NCBI RefSeq assembly: GCF_031877795.1
Contig: NC_133971.1
Location: 49,963,642-50,027,641, forward strand
Origin: Strix aluco
Taxonomy: Eukaryota; Chordata; Aves; Strigiformes; Strigidae
DNA length: 64,000 nucleotides
Reading direction: 5' to 3'
Part shown: piece by piece, positions 1 to 12,600 of the stretch
Layout of the letters: each line of letters starts with the position of its first letter
Position numbering within the stretch: position 1 is the first letter of the stretch
Made by a program: the position numbers and the translations under genes
The notes under the pieces: generated by a model
The model's database searches: none
Seen by the model: the letters and a program-made list of their open reading frames with translations, nothing else
What the model was told of the DNA's origin: nothing

Positions 1-635
1 TAATCAATATTCCAAAAGATGATATAAAATCTTCAATGGCAGTGTCTGCAAATGCTGTACTGATTGCCCAGCACTGAGCAGTGAGCAAGCGAGCAGGATT
101 GGTTGCGGCTGCTCACTGAGCTGAGCTGAATGCAGCATTTCAATGACTTTTTGGGTATGTGGGAACCTACCACCCCAATGGGAAAATTCAGGTGGGATGC
201 AGGGAAAGGCTGGCTCCCATGTGCCGTATGGGCTCAGTGTGCACCCCACCTTGAAGGGAGTTAGTGGGAGCCATGTCTCTGTAGGAAAACACTGAGGTGG
301 TCATGGTCAGTGCACACGAGAGAGGGAGCGGTGTGATTTTTGGTCTTGAGAAGGACATGGCCAAGCATCCAGGGATGTCACAGCAGCGTTCGAACACCTC
401 TGTGTCATGCAAAGCCTCAGCTTTGTGCTGTTTGGCTGCTGGGATGTGGCCTTTGGGGTGTGAGATGGCTCAGCCTGGCTAAAATCTCTGCCTGTAGGAT
501 GCACAGAGGGGCCACAAGACAACTTAATAACCTGTGATTTACAAAGGCCCAGGCTGAGATTATTAATGCTCATTACTTAAACTCTGTGGGGCTCTGCTGA
601 GATGCTGTTGCTTATATTAAAGCTGCACCCACCAA
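1..635. other. Gene-free intergenic stretch
   Basis: No coding exon, RNA gene or recognisable repeat is seen. Short open frames on both strands lack splice context or recognisable domains. GC content is somewhat higher than in the right half of the window. Confidence 0.5.
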
Positions 636-765
636 GGTCAGAAATCTGAGGATGTGGAAGGCAAAAGAGAGATGAAGGGACTTAGTTAAGGTTTTATATC
701 CCATTAATGGCCAAGCCAAGAGCAGAACCCTCTTTCCCTGCCCCCAGCCTTGCACCCAGGCTGAG
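636..765 (-). repeat. MIR-like SINE remnant, reverse orientation
   Basis: Read on the plus strand, the order of motifs follows a reversed MIR/CORE-SINE: a 'gatgaggaaactgag'-like block (near 647-680), then 'gggacttagttaaggt' (677-692), which resembles the 'gtgacttgcccaaggt' block, then 'agagcagaaccc' (719-730), which resembles the reversed tRNA B-box region. It is diverged and gapped, as expected for a SINE older than birds. The match is from memory of the consensus, not from an alignment. Confidence 0.42.
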
Positions 766-3700
766 CCTTTGACCTTGCTCTTGTAGCAGCAGCACTGGAA
801 CAGAAAAACAGCTTTTAATGAAGTTTATGCAATGACATGGGTTTCTTAAATACAATGGTAGTTATCAGCAACTTGTAAAGCAATTCTTCATCTCCCAGTC
901 AAGGTTACCTTTGCCATTAAAAGGGTTGTTGCTGATATTTTCTTTCTTTTTTTTATACGATAACCTTTAAATTTGCAGCTTCTTCATCCACACAGGCCTA
1001 CTTCGCCAGCTCATTTAACGTAAGGTGGAGGAGACTCAGCCTTCTGCCTTGGACAGGAGGGGCTCCTCCAAACACAGCAAGCTGCAACTCCCAGTCCCTG
1101 GCTGCAGCAGTAGTCACAGCCAAATGGGCTGGGAGTACATGAGAGCATTTCAGACCGAAAGGAGCCATATTATTCATGTTCCCCCTTCCCAAAACATGCA
1201 TCTGGAAAAGAAAATTAAAAAAAAAAAGGAAAAAAAAAGAAGAAATGGCATCCTTTAGAATACATTTTTGACAGCACTGATATACAGGTTAATCCTGGAC
1301 TTTGTTTCATCACATGAACGTAAGGCAATAAATTGCACAGCAATGCAAACACCAGCCTCCTGCTTTTGCCATGCAGGCTTTCCTCCACAGGGAAGAATGC
1401 TGAGTGGACCCTCGAGTGAGAGAGCTGCATCCTTCTGACACACCAAACATTTTGTGGGGTGGATAAGCAATACTATATGTCAGAGCAGTAGGCAAAAGTG
1501 CTCTTGACTTTATTTTGTATTGTGCACGAGTGTAGTGATCATGGTCGAAAGATTAGATACTGCAGATCCCTCAACAGGAATTCTCCTGATGAAAAATTAC
1601 TTTCTTTTGGCACTTGTTGTGCGTCTCAAATGAACCAGTTATCAGAACAGAAAAATGTTTCTGCTTGTTTTCAGATCAACAGTATTTTCACTTTCCATTA
1701 ACATGTTGTAGCTGTGCAAAAAAAGAGCAATAAACATGACTGTGGGGCTTGTTCATTTTACCTTTTAGATTTAAAACCTATATGTATCTAAAATATTTTC
1801 AGATTTCTTTGCCAGACTCACTGAAAGGAGCACAATTCACTTCAAACATTGATGTAATTATAATTTTCTCACATTAAAGGGCTTTATTTGCTTAGGTCTT
1901 TTTGAGTGATTGTGCTGCATGTAATAGGAAGAATAAGCATCATTAATTCATCATCTTATTACTATTTAACATGTAAATTGCAGTAGGACACAAAGGACCT
2001 TATAATGCAAACATTGGCCTTTCAGAAATGCAAAGTGTACAACTGGCGCATGATTCTGGCACAGGGACACTGGGGACAGCAGGAGCAAGGGGGGACTATC
2101 CAAGGAGAGGAGGGTGGAGCCCCAGCAGTCTCCGAAGAGGTTCCTTTCTTCTTTCCATGCCTTTGTACACTATGAGCAAACACCTATGGCCTGGATATCC
2201 CAGGGACAGATAAGAGGGAGAAGTGTCGCTATGGCTTTTCTCCCCCAGACAGCCTGCATAGATGGCCTTGAATTTAGATAGTGCTCAACAGAGCGCTGCA
2301 CACTGGTGCAAGCCAAACTAGGCAGGATAAGACCCATTTTGGAAACAATAATCTTTCTTTCTCAGTATGTATATAGATGAGGAGGTAAATCCAAGGTTTG
2401 GATTCCAGGCTACTTTGAGGAAGGGAGGAAAAATGCAGGTTGTGATCACATCTGGTTTTGCTTGTTCTCTCAGTAACTGAGGGGTATGGATAGGAATAGC
2501 TGGTATCAGCTGAGTTTCACTTAAAATAGCAGTAGGTCACACTCACACGATGCTTTTCAAAGAGGGCAAGGTCTGGTGCTAGCTGTAAATAGGGAGAGCA
2601 GTATGTGGGAAGCAACTCAATTGACAGGCAAGGACCCAAGAGGTCACATAATAGGGTTCAAAGTCTGTTTAACCATGCAAAGCTGAGCCAGGAAAGTGCC
2701 TAATAAAGCATCAGCTAGGTGAGGCAGAGCTTTCCGTGTTGAATCACGCTATCTGGGCTAAATCACTTGCAAAGCAAAGCCCTTCGCGCAGCGGCTGTGC
2801 TGTTAATGGGTCTCACCCCTGTGCTGCCTCCCACCATCACACACATGGGCAGATGCACAGAGGCTCGCAGCTCCCCACTGCCCCGCTTCACATCCCCCTT
2901 TCCCCACGTCCCATGGGGAGCGGGGAAACAGCAAGAGCAGGCACAGGCAGCTGCGGCCAGGCTCCTGATAAGAAAACCTGGGGATTTATGTGGTTCTTGT
3001 AACCAGATCTCTGGTCCCCGGAGGGTCTGAATGCATTTTGCTGGGTGCATTTTACCACCTGCCCAGACAGGCTTGCAGCCTGCCCTCTCCCTGTAGGCGA
3101 CGCCAGAGGGAAATGCTTTGTACAGCTGCTCACTGTGAGCACTGAAGGGATGGCAGAAGTCAGGGGCTGCAAAGCCCATGGGGGGCTCTCTGCCAAGCAG
3201 CCAGGGTCATAAGAAGGCTCATCATCTGCCTCTTGGGGTGTTTAAGAGTAAGGAGAAAAACAAAGCAGAAGATGGGAAGGAGAAGGATGTCTAAACACAT
3301 GTGGTGATGGTGCTCAAAGCCCCATGACATCAGCAGTGGCTTGTACAAAGTGCCATGACACAGTCCTCCCTTGTCCTTGGAGACCCAAGGGAGTGGGGAC
3401 AGGGTGCAGGCTGAGGGGAAACTCCTGCACCTGGGTTCCCCAAACAATCTCACCAGCCCTCCTGGCTGGTAAGTTACAAGGTATTTTTCATCCGCTGGGA
3501 GGGATTAGTTAAATGAAAAAATACCTGAGGGACTCCAGGCTTGGGAGGACAGAAAGCATTTGTCTATGCTTATTTCAAGGAAAAGAATACATTTCCAGCA
3601 CAGTTAGATGTGAATGCAGACAGCTTTTAACCTATTAAAGCACACAAACAAATCACACAACAAGAGCAGTTCAAAGACATCTCATTTACTTATTAGCAGA

Positions 3701-5760
3701 AACTGCATTCATTCAAGACATGACAGTAAAGACCTAGGGGATGGAGAGCTTTAAAAGAGACATTTTAAACAACATATAACCTAGTTCTGAAATGCTTTAG
3801 CTGACATTCAGGTAAAAATTTAAGAGAAAGAAAAAAAACACCCAACTAATTCCTTTGAAAAATTCCATGAAACAGCCCTACTTTCATTCTTACTCTGTTA
3901 CACTTGACAACTATCTTGAATTAGTTATTTGTTATATCAACTGAGTCTTTCCTGTTAGACCAAAAATTATGGGTCAGATAAGAATTATCTACCCCTTTGT
4001 TTTACAAAACAGATTATTTGCTATATGCTGTTGTGTTTAGCAGTCTTAATTTTATTTCATCATATGATTTTATTTTAGCTGTTAAGCTTAGTCCAAATAA
4101 ACCTCAGGTAACCTAGATTTTAAAAAAATTAAAATGGACATTACTTGAGTTGTAGAAATTCATTCTTTGGTCTTCTGCAGTTCAATATATGCTTCAGGGC
4201 TTTTATGCATGATTTATGTGCATGTATACACACTCCCAACACCATCTTGAGCATTTTCCCATCTTTGCAACTTGAGCTGCTGCATTCACATCACCTGCTA
4301 AGCTGATAGAGACCAGAACAAAGAGCCAGAGCAAGCAGTGCTCTGCTGGGGACTTCTCCCAACAATAAGACTGCACCTTGGTGAAAGGAGAGACTCAGCA
4401 GGTTTTCCTCAGGAGGTTTTCTGCCCTGAATTGCACCTCTTATTCAAGGAATCGCTTTTGTATGCTTTGCTCTGAAATCTCTTAAGCTGCTTCTGGACCG
4501 GTGCAACCCAGGTTGCTGTTGTGGGATGACTGCTTGCAGCCTGGTTACAGCCCAGGACACCAGGTGGTTTTGATCCTCTGTAGCCTAAAGGAGAAACTCT
4601 AGTAACTGGTGAAATCCTTCTGATGCGCAAGTTCCTTTATGAAGATTAAAGAATACATTTACGTGACCCAATGACGCCCCATCCCTTTTCAAATATCATC
4701 TGAAAATATGTATTTTCTCCTTCACCTGTACCTCTTAATTTCTCACTCAGATATTATTTATTGCTCTGCTTTACAACTGCATTTTTTAACTGTACAGAAA
4801 TCTGTAACTGTAGTTTGCACAGAAGATTATACATAAAATAAACCAGTATTATATATGTTACCCCAGGGAACTATATTACAAGATGAGCACATAAAACACA
4901 GCTCCAAATGTACTACACAGCCAACTCACTTGTGGTGTTCTTAGTCCTTGTGAGGAGCAACAACCTGGGCTTCTGGAGTACACATGGGCTTGGTGGACAG
5001 CTCAGGCAGGTGCAAAAATCTGGGCCCAGGCTTGAGTGGTAACTTCAGCTATGACCTCTCTGCACATAGAAGGATCATCTTCTGGTTTTCCACCAGAAGG
5101 ACACCTTTGGGACCAAATTCCCCATCCTTCCTTACATTGAACTGATTACAACCAAGCATGAACAGCATGCTATACAGTCGAAGACTGGCCTTCAGCAAAC
5201 ACAGAGACAAAATATTAATGGGAAAAGGGGTCATTTTTAATTAAAGAGAAAGGTGGAGTGGGTAACTATCTGGACACTCTGCTTTCCTTAGGGTTATACT
5301 TCATGAATATTTGGCTTCCACAGTAGTTTGGGAGCTATGTGTATGAAACTTCTATAAATATTAATTATATACCAGGAGCCATATCCTTACACTTCAGCCT
5401 ACAGAAGCTGTTATAACTAACCCTCTTGATACCCAGCAACAATTTCCAATAGATCCACATTAGATAATTAAATGGCTTCTTTCCTCATGATACCAAATCA
5501 CTTCATGATCCTTTCAGTGGACTGACCCTTAACAACAGCTTTTGAGGCAGGAAAATGCTACCCCATTACACAGCCAGGGGAGCAAACCAGGGAGAAACCG
5601 AAAGGAAAGGGGGTGCTGGAGGGGCAGCTGGGGGCAGGACACAGCTCTAACCTGCCACCAGCTTTTTCTACTGCTGACAAAATCTGCTGAGCTCACAGAA
5701 GCAGGGGGGATGCAGCAGGATCTGACCAGTGTGTGCATTAGCTAATCCAAATGGCGTAAC
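766..5760. other. Gene-free intergenic stretch
   Basis: No supported gene. The stretch holds an A-rich run at 1206-1244 and short T-rich runs near 938-955. The 138-residue open frame at 2763-3179 (minus) has no recognisable domain and lies where GC is locally high and stops are rare. Nothing else stands out. Confidence 0.5.
1206..1244. repeat. A-rich low-complexity run
   Basis: Almost pure A with scattered G. It explains the poly-K and poly-F segments of the open frames that cross it. Confidence 0.8.
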
Positions 5761-5826
5761 TTGGCACACCTCTGCTGGCTTCAGTGGTGCTCTGTCAGCC
5801 TACACCCACCGAGGTTCTTGGACCTA
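5761..5826. repeat. Remnant of an ancient palindromic amniote repeat
   Basis: Contains 'ggcttcagtggtgctctg' followed by 'tacacccaccgagg' and a terminal 'tcttggacc'. This resembles one arm of a widespread amniote palindromic repeat, whose arms read roughly 'gacttcagtgg', 'tttacaccagctgagg' and 'atctggccc'. I do not recall its library name. Two other likely members are at 30368-30503 and 51704-51772. Confidence 0.35.
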
Positions 5827-6639
5827 TGTCCAAAAAGTATATATTTCATCTACCTTTGATAGTTCTTGTAACAAAATACTGTAAAGTGCATTGCTGGAAT
5901 CAAATCTGCCCCAGCAGGACACCAGAGTGGAAAACCTAAGATTTCTTTCTGTCTCTCTGATAACTACTCTCACTCACAAATGTGGTAACGTACACCAGCA
6001 AATGCTTTTTGCATATCTATGCATTTCTCTGAAGGACAGAAATATTTTGCAATTAAATTCTATTGCTACTATTCATTATGCTACTCAGTTACATAAAGTG
6101 CCCTAATTACTTATTTACAAAGGGTTAGTAACTCTGTACTTCGTACCCAATGTATGTACTAAACCTGGAGGTGGCAAACACTTCTATCCATTTGTCTCTT
6201 GCTAGTAGCTGTTTTCAATAGCCTTTTCTTTCCCACAAGGCATCAGGTCAGCAGAGCTTTAGAAGGAAGGCATGACTGTCGGCTGACAGTGAGCCCAGAC
6301 TGGGCAAGCCTGGGAGGTCTGGTGCTTTTCTGCACTAGTCTCGCTGTGGTCTGTATGCTTCTGCTGGTGAAGGCAGGGATGCCTGGCTTATGTCTCCAGC
6401 AATGGCAAGTGTATGTGGGGATGTGACCTTCTCAAGATGTCTGCAGAGCACGATAGTCTGTGAGGGATGTTGTGTGCCAGGGCCACTGCTGGGAGATGCC
6501 TGCCTAGTGGCACCAGCCCTGGGGCACTGGAGACACCCCCAGCCCTGTGCGGTGGCAGCCTACCCCATGGCCTCACCTGTCCTCCTGTTTCTGTTCCCTC
6601 TAACGTTTAGCCTTGTGGCAATCAAGGTCTTCCTGCCTG
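5827..6639. other. Gene-free intergenic stretch
   Basis: No gene, RNA or clear repeat is seen. The open frames near 6199-6600 overlap one another on both strands and end in the adjoining CR1 tail. Confidence 0.5.
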
Positions 6640-7310
6640 TCCAAGAATCACAGAATCACAGAATACCAGGCTGGAAGTGACCTCAAAGATCATTTGATCC
6701 AACCTTTCTTGCCAAAAAACTCAGGTGCAAACAGTCCCTTCACCACAACTTGGTTTAGATTCAAGGCTATCCTATTTCCAGTTGGGCTTTTCTTCTCTGG
6801 CTAAAGAATCACACTTTGTCCAATTTTTTGCATGTTTTCTAGTCTACTGTACTACTCCCACTGTTCTCTTGGTTCTAGTCAAGTAAGGTACTCTATTTTG
6901 AGGTGCAGTGTCCAAAATTGGACCCAGTAGTTCAAGGAACCATTTTTTTGTGTAAAGCAGATGTGTACAACGTGCCTTGCCTCCTTACAGTCCTGTTCAT
7001 GTACTGTAGGCAGGTGGGTTGTCACATAACACTATGTCTGCATACTACTGTCTATTTCCATTGAAAGCTATTTTTTCCCCCAATGTTGTTTGTGCAGCTG
7101 GTTTATTCCTTATGTGTTATACCTTAGATTCATCCCTATTGAGTTATATCCTATTTTTTTGATCCATATCTCTTAATTTGTCAACATTAGGTGGAATGCT
7201 AATGCAGACTTTCAACCTCCTTGCAGCAGCAATGATAAACAAGATCACTACTCCAATATTCAGGTAATCAGTGAATTACTGACTAGTTCCAGTGTTAAGA
7301 GCTGCTGAAC
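6640..7310 (-). mobile_element. Ancient, highly diverged CR1 LINE fragment
   Basis: The low-coordinate end has the CR1 3' terminus in reverse: repeated 'cacagaat' (about 6648-6664), then 'ggctggaagtgacctcaaa', 'gatcatttgatccaacc'. Further in, 'gtccaaaattggacccagta' (6910-6929) matches the CR1 segment in which the element describes its 'aaactggacacagta' block, and 7130-7190 resembles the segment upstream of 'aatttgtcaa'. Around 7240-7280 the 'caggtaatcagtgaatta' block is still recognisable. Orientation is minus and the copy is 5' truncated. No open frame survives. Boundaries are good to about 30 bases. Confidence 0.68.
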
Positions 7311-8707
7311 AGGTAGCTCAACAGATGTGAGGCTGCTGCCGCTCTGTGTCCCCAGATCCACGCAGCAGCAAGGCTTAGCATGTATTTCCAATAGGCACAG
7401 AGCACTCATCCAAATGGGAAGCATGCAGATGGCCTGATCATGGTCCTCCTCTCCTTCCAGTAAGTGGCCTCAGAGATGCAGTCTCTGCAGTAGCTGGTCC
7501 TGGATCCCCAGCCTCCCTGGCTGCCTTACAAGGCACAGCCCCACTCCAGCTCCTGGTATTTAGAGTCCCTTGTGCACAGACACACACAGACACACAAAAG
7601 TCTCAAAGGAAAGGTGCACACACTCTGGTCTCCCCAGATGCCAGCATCCCAGCCGAGCAGGTTATCCCTTGACCCTGGTCTGACTCTCACAGCCAGCACT
7701 TACACCCCATGCATGCACTATATGCAGAATGGAGTCAATCACCTGGGAAAAGTACACTCATCATTCCTGTTCACATACTTTTGACCACTTTTATCCCTTT
7801 TTCCCTGTTTTCCCACACTTGTTCCTTCTCAATCCACTTTGATCCTTCTCTTTCTCTACCTCTGGGCCTTCCCCAATCATAAGGCTTGCACATCCCTGCA
7901 GCCACCCTACAAACATAAATAGCAAGTGTTGCACAGTCCCCAGAAGCTCTTCCCCAGCACCCCATCACCCCCAGGCAGTGACACCAGAGACTGTCAAATG
8001 CTCCCACCTACCCTGCGGGGTCTCACCCCACACCCTGGGCCCATAGCTTGCCAGATGCTTTTCTGACTCTCTTTTCATCTGCTCCACAGTAGACCATGAC
8101 TTTAGCTCACCAATGTCAACTACTAGGTGACATAGCAAATACCATACATACTGAAACACACTTGTGAAAGGAAAATGAGCCAGATACATTCCTCAGATCA
8201 AACTATGAGCCCTGCTCTGCTGAAGGCAGGGCAATTTTTGTCTTCACCCCATGATGAAAAAAATCTGCCCCTCAGCTCCCTGCGTGTCGACTGGAGCTTC
8301 ACAGGGGCCTATGTATTTCCCCAGAGATAGTCAAATAAGAGGGTAGACATTCCCACATCAAGGGTTTCCTGTACGTTTCTGGCAGTCGGTGCAAGGCACA
8401 GGCATGACATCTAGCCACAAGCTGAGTAGGCTGGTAGGCTGCTCTGGGTCTGCCAGCCCAGGAAACTGACTGTTTCGGTCTTGAGGAGAGCTCCTGTGGT
8501 CAAGCAATGCCATGACAGGGGCATGGATGCATACACACCGAGAGCTGGAGGTATGCCACAAAGCTTTCCTAGGTACCATGCTTGGGGAGGGATTTTCCCC
8601 TCTCCTGAGCCCTGCTAACATGAAGGGTACCATAGAGGGGAGATGGACACTTGCTGCTGTGTTCCAGAATGAATTTGGCAGCCCTTTGGTAGAAGACAGC
8701 TTGTTGC
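7311..8707. other. Gene-free intergenic stretch
   Basis: No gene is supported. It holds a short CA-rich microsatellite at 7574-7598. The open frames here are short and lack recognisable domains. Confidence 0.5.
7574..7598. repeat. CACACAGA-type short microsatellite
   Basis: Three imperfect units built from 'cacaga' and 'cacacaga'. Too short to be strongly unstable. Confidence 0.6.
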
Positions 8708-8788
8708 AGAATCACAGAATCATCAAGATTGAAAAAGACCTTGAAGATCATCCAGTCCAACCATTAACCTAGCACTGACAGTTCCCAA

Positions 8789-9145
8789 CTACACCACATC
8801 CCTCAGCGCTATGTCGACTCTACTCTTAAACACCTCCAGGGATGGGGACTCCACCACTGCCCTGAGCAGCCCATTCCAATGCCTAACAACCCGTTCTGTA
8901 AAGAAATACTTCCTAATATCCAGTCTAAACCTTCCCTGGTGCAACTTGAGGCCATTACCTCTTGTCCTATCGCTTGTTACATGGTTAAAGAGACTCATCC
9001 CCAGCTCTCTGCAACCTCCTTTCAGGTAGCTGTAGAGGGCGATGAGGTCTCCCCTCAGCCTCCTCTTCTCCAGACTAAACAACCCCAGTTCCCTCAGCCG
9101 CTCCTTCACCAGCTTCGGTGCCCTTCTCTGGACACGCTCAAGTCA
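8789..9145 (-). pseudogene. CR1 ORF2 C-terminal fragment (copy 1)
   Basis: Encodes the conserved tail of CR1 ORF2 downstream of the reverse transcriptase: '[18 protein letters not shown]', 'RTRGNGLKL', '[13 protein letters not shown]', then '[13 protein letters not shown]'. It is in the same frame as the upstream fragment but separated from it by an in-frame TGA at 9143-9145, and it carries an in-frame deletion of about 8 codons near its start. Not functional. Confidence 0.9.
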
Positions 9146-9656
9146 TTCAATGTTCTTTTTGCAGTGAGGGGCCCAAAACTGAACACAGGAATCGAGGTAC
9201 GGCCTCACCAGTGACGAGTACAGGGGTAAGATCCCTTCCCTGTCCCTGCTGGCCATGCTATTGCTGATACAAGCCAGGATGCCATTGGCCTTCTTGGCCA
9301 CCTGGGCACACTGCTGGCTCCTGTTCAGCCGGCTGTCAATCAACACCCCCAGGTCCCTCTCTGACTGGCAGCTCTCCAGCCACTCCTCCCCAAGCCTGTA
9401 GCGCTGCTGGGGGTTGTTGTGGCCCAAGTGCAGCACCTGGCATTTGGCGTTATTGAAACTCCTCCAGTTGGCCTCAGCCCATCGCTCCAGCCTGTCCAGG
9501 TCTCTCTGCAGAGCCTCCCTACCCTCGAGCAGATCAACACTCCCACCCAACTTGGTGTCATCTGCAAACTCACTGAGGGTGCACTTGATCCCCTTGTCTA
9601 GATCATCAATAAAAATGTTAAACAGGAGTGGCCCCAAAACTGAGCTCTGGGGGACA
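9143..9656 (-). pseudogene. CR1 ORF2 reverse-transcriptase fragment (copy 1)
   Basis: Partial reverse transcriptase of CR1 ORF2. The catalytic 'FADD' motif is intact at 9557-9568, preceded by '[14 protein letters not shown]' and followed by '[14 protein letters not shown]' and '[15 protein letters not shown]'. The frame runs to a TGA at 9143-9145, where the neighbouring codons read 'KKNIE' and the ORF2 tail continues in the same frame. The fingers region and the endonuclease domain are missing through 5' truncation, so this is a dead fragment. The 14 codons between 9656 and the upstream stop are flanking DNA, not CR1. Confidence 0.93.
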
Positions 9657-12600
9657 AAATTTTTGTCCAATTACTCTCCAATCACCCTTAAATCAAGCTG
9701 TGTTAATACAGAAACATTTAACCATAACCTTCAAAATAGATGAGACAGTTTATTCTTTTGATGACATTGGTAAAAAAGGAACAGAAACTGTGCTTAATGT
9801 ACAGCTAGTAAAATATGAAAGGTCTCTCTGTTTCTCCCCCTTTTCTGGCCTTTCTCGAGATCTGGCTGGAGAGCACCCAACCTTGGTAGAGCATGGGAGA
9901 TCCTGCAGCTAATCTCTTCCAAGGGGGTCTAACTTTCCCTCTGATACATCTGTGCCTCTTTCCTCCTCCCCCTCACCATTCATGAGATAGTCCTGCTACC
10001 CTCTAATCAATACAATCATTGTTCAGCTCCTTGAAGATGCAAACACAGTTTTGCAACACCAAGCATTGTCTGCTGGACTTGGCCAGTTAATCAGCTACTC
10101 CTGTAGGTAAAGGGAGCACCCCCAGCCCCCAAAGCATTCACCTCTCAGCTTGAGGAGTCTCTCCCCACTTGCACCTTAAATTTGAAACTAGTCCATATGT
10201 CCGCACATGCACTCAAACATCAAAATCCATGTAGGATAGACATGTACAGCACAAAGCTGGCTTGCAGCTGGCCACATCTGTAATCAGCCACTCAGCAGCA
10301 TGAGCTTTTACCCTCCTACAACAGCTTTCTTTGGGCCAAACCAAGGCAAGAGGATGAATGAACATTTGTGCCTCTGTAGCATAAACATGCACAAGGCACA
10401 AAGAACTGGAAAGTCCCCTTCTTGCTGGAGCACTGGATAAAATTTGGAGGGCAGAGCATGAAGTGCTGGAGGGGAGAAGCTAGAGGCAGCAGAAAGCCCA
10501 TCCTCATGCATGTGGTAAGAGCGCTGGCTGCATCTCTGTAAATAATGCTCTAAACAGAGTCAGTTTATTTCTACAAGCATAGGCTGTTCTGATGTTATTA
10601 CCCAGCATGTGGTAGGTGAACTGAGAGTGCAGATCCTCTGGTGACACATCTGTAAAGTTCCCTAAAAGAGTAACACATGTTTTTAGGAGGGTGGAAGTGA
10701 GAGTATGGAAAATAAGGGCATGAAGTGTGACACCTAAGCACCACAGAAATATTAAGGCATTCTAGAAATGCTAATGCTAATTTTAACATAAATTTATTGA
10801 AACTGCCATTATTTCATTACGTTTTGTACTGTGAAGAGGATTTGATTGGTGAAAGACTCACTTTGAGATGTATCTGAACCCTGTATACAGAGTGAAGCAA
10901 ATTAAGACCTATCCAAAGGGTAATACATTTAAATGAAAAGACATCTTCCTCACTATGCATCCATGCATACCAAAGCGAACGTCACCAGCTAGCAAAATCC
11001 TTCAAAGTGTGTACATTTTACTTGCTGAAAATAAATCCACGCAAATGGACACAGTGGCATACACCTAAATGTAACATATAGCTGGCTTAGTTATAAAAAT
11101 AAGTATCAATGGAATTCTAATTCATACACAATGCTACAGAAAATGCTAATTCGAGAAATGTCTGATACCAGATTACAACATACTTAAAAGGTCTTTGCTT
11201 CAACATGCACTGGAGAGGTGTGGAAAATTCAGAGCAAACTGACAACAAGTTTGATTTATTTTTCAGAAATCTCTGGAGCTCTGTCATCTTATCACAATTC
11301 ATTCCAAACACAAAAAGAGCTTAATATGTTGTGTGAGGAAAGAATTGGATGCCATCTCTGACTACCTTTGACAGGAGAGAGAGGAAGAGACTATTTCATA
11401 CAACCATTTGAGGTATTCCAGTTTTATTCCCCTGTTGTGACAGAGGAGCACAGAAAAAGCATCTTGGGGTGGTGGGTTGGCTTGTTTTATACCACCAGTG
11501 ATAAAGTGAAAAAGAAATTAGAAGTATTTTTGCCTTCTCATCATCAACAGTGACAACTTAAGGAAAATAGGAGCAACTCGTCCAAAAGCTCTGTGCACCA
11601 TCATGCCAGCAGGCTCACACACGTACAGATTCAGAGCTCACTCATGCTGCATGAAACACTCTTGCATTCTTGAATAATTTAGATGAAATATGTAGACATG
11701 CTGGGCTTTTCACTGTAATTATTCAATGCTGATGTTATCCATTCCAAAAATCTCAGAAATGTTGGCGATATATACTGGGTGCTCAGGTGAGGCAGACATA
11801 TCTAAATAAAGGAATTGGCCCAAAGAAGTTGCTTGTACTTACATTATACAAATTGCCTTCATCCTTTGTGGGCAGAGGACATCCTGGATGCATACAATAA
11901 AGCAGTCAATAGATTTAGCTGGCCTGCTTGGCACTCAGATAGCAAATCACTGCAGACCTTGACAGCCTAACAGAGGTCATTAAGAAATGAAAGAAACAGA
12001 AAGAAAGCTATTTTCCAGAATATTCACTGTAAACAAGCACTTTCCTCAGAGCAGGCGGGTAGGTCAGCCTTTTCTGCTCTCATTTTGCATGAGGGAAAAA
12101 ACACTACAAGTGAAGCAGCGAGAGTTTCTGCATTGCTGGTGCACTGGGATTTATCTTAGGACAGGCAGGGCAGCAAGTAAGTTCAGGGCATTGCTCCTGT
12201 CTCTCTTGAGCCTCCACTACTCTAATGTTACAGATTGTGCTTCTCATACCATGCCACTGCCATGGCAAGGATTGCTATTGATCATCTCTATCCTCACATG
12301 TAAAAATCCATATTATTTTGTTGGGTGTCTCCAGGGAGGGAAGTGGCACCAGGAGCAGATGGTAAGGGGGTAGCAGCTTTCTGAAAATCAAAGGTGGCAG
12401 TTTTGCATGACTAAAATGCTTAGAGAGATTTCTAGCCTGCACCTCTCCCACAAATGCAAATTATTCCCATCACTGGGCTGGCGTCTCTGTGGGTAAAGTG
12501 AATCCAGAGAGATGGGGGTGACAGCACCCAGCTCCTGCACGTATAAGGGCAAACAAAGCAAGCCTGTGGCCTTGGTCAGCTCTGTGCACTGAAGGGATTT

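Larger units (their letters stand above)
8708..9656 (-). mobile_element. CR1 LINE, 5'-truncated copy 1
   Basis: Non-LTR retrotransposon of the avian CR1 clade, inserted on the minus strand. Its 3' terminus is at 8708 with 'gaatcacagaat', the short terminal repeats that CR1 uses in place of a poly-A tail. About 0.95 kb survives, covering the C-terminal half of ORF2 and the short 3' UTR. It aligns almost base for base with the copy at 43822-45085 until 9656, where homology stops abruptly inside the reverse-transcriptase region: a typical 5' truncation. A deletion of about 24 bases relative to the 43.8 kb copy lies near 9104. The low divergence from copies 2 and 3 marks it as one of the younger elements here. 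Confidence 0.95.

Noticed and set aside
2763-3179. 138-codon minus-strand open frame
   Set aside because: GC-rich segment with overlapping open frames on both strands and no recognisable protein.
8811-9029. Repeated '[16 protein letters not shown]' proteins on the plus strand (also at 40719 and 43927)
   Set aside because: Antisense reading of the CR1 3' end; identical because the repeats are, not because a gene family exists.
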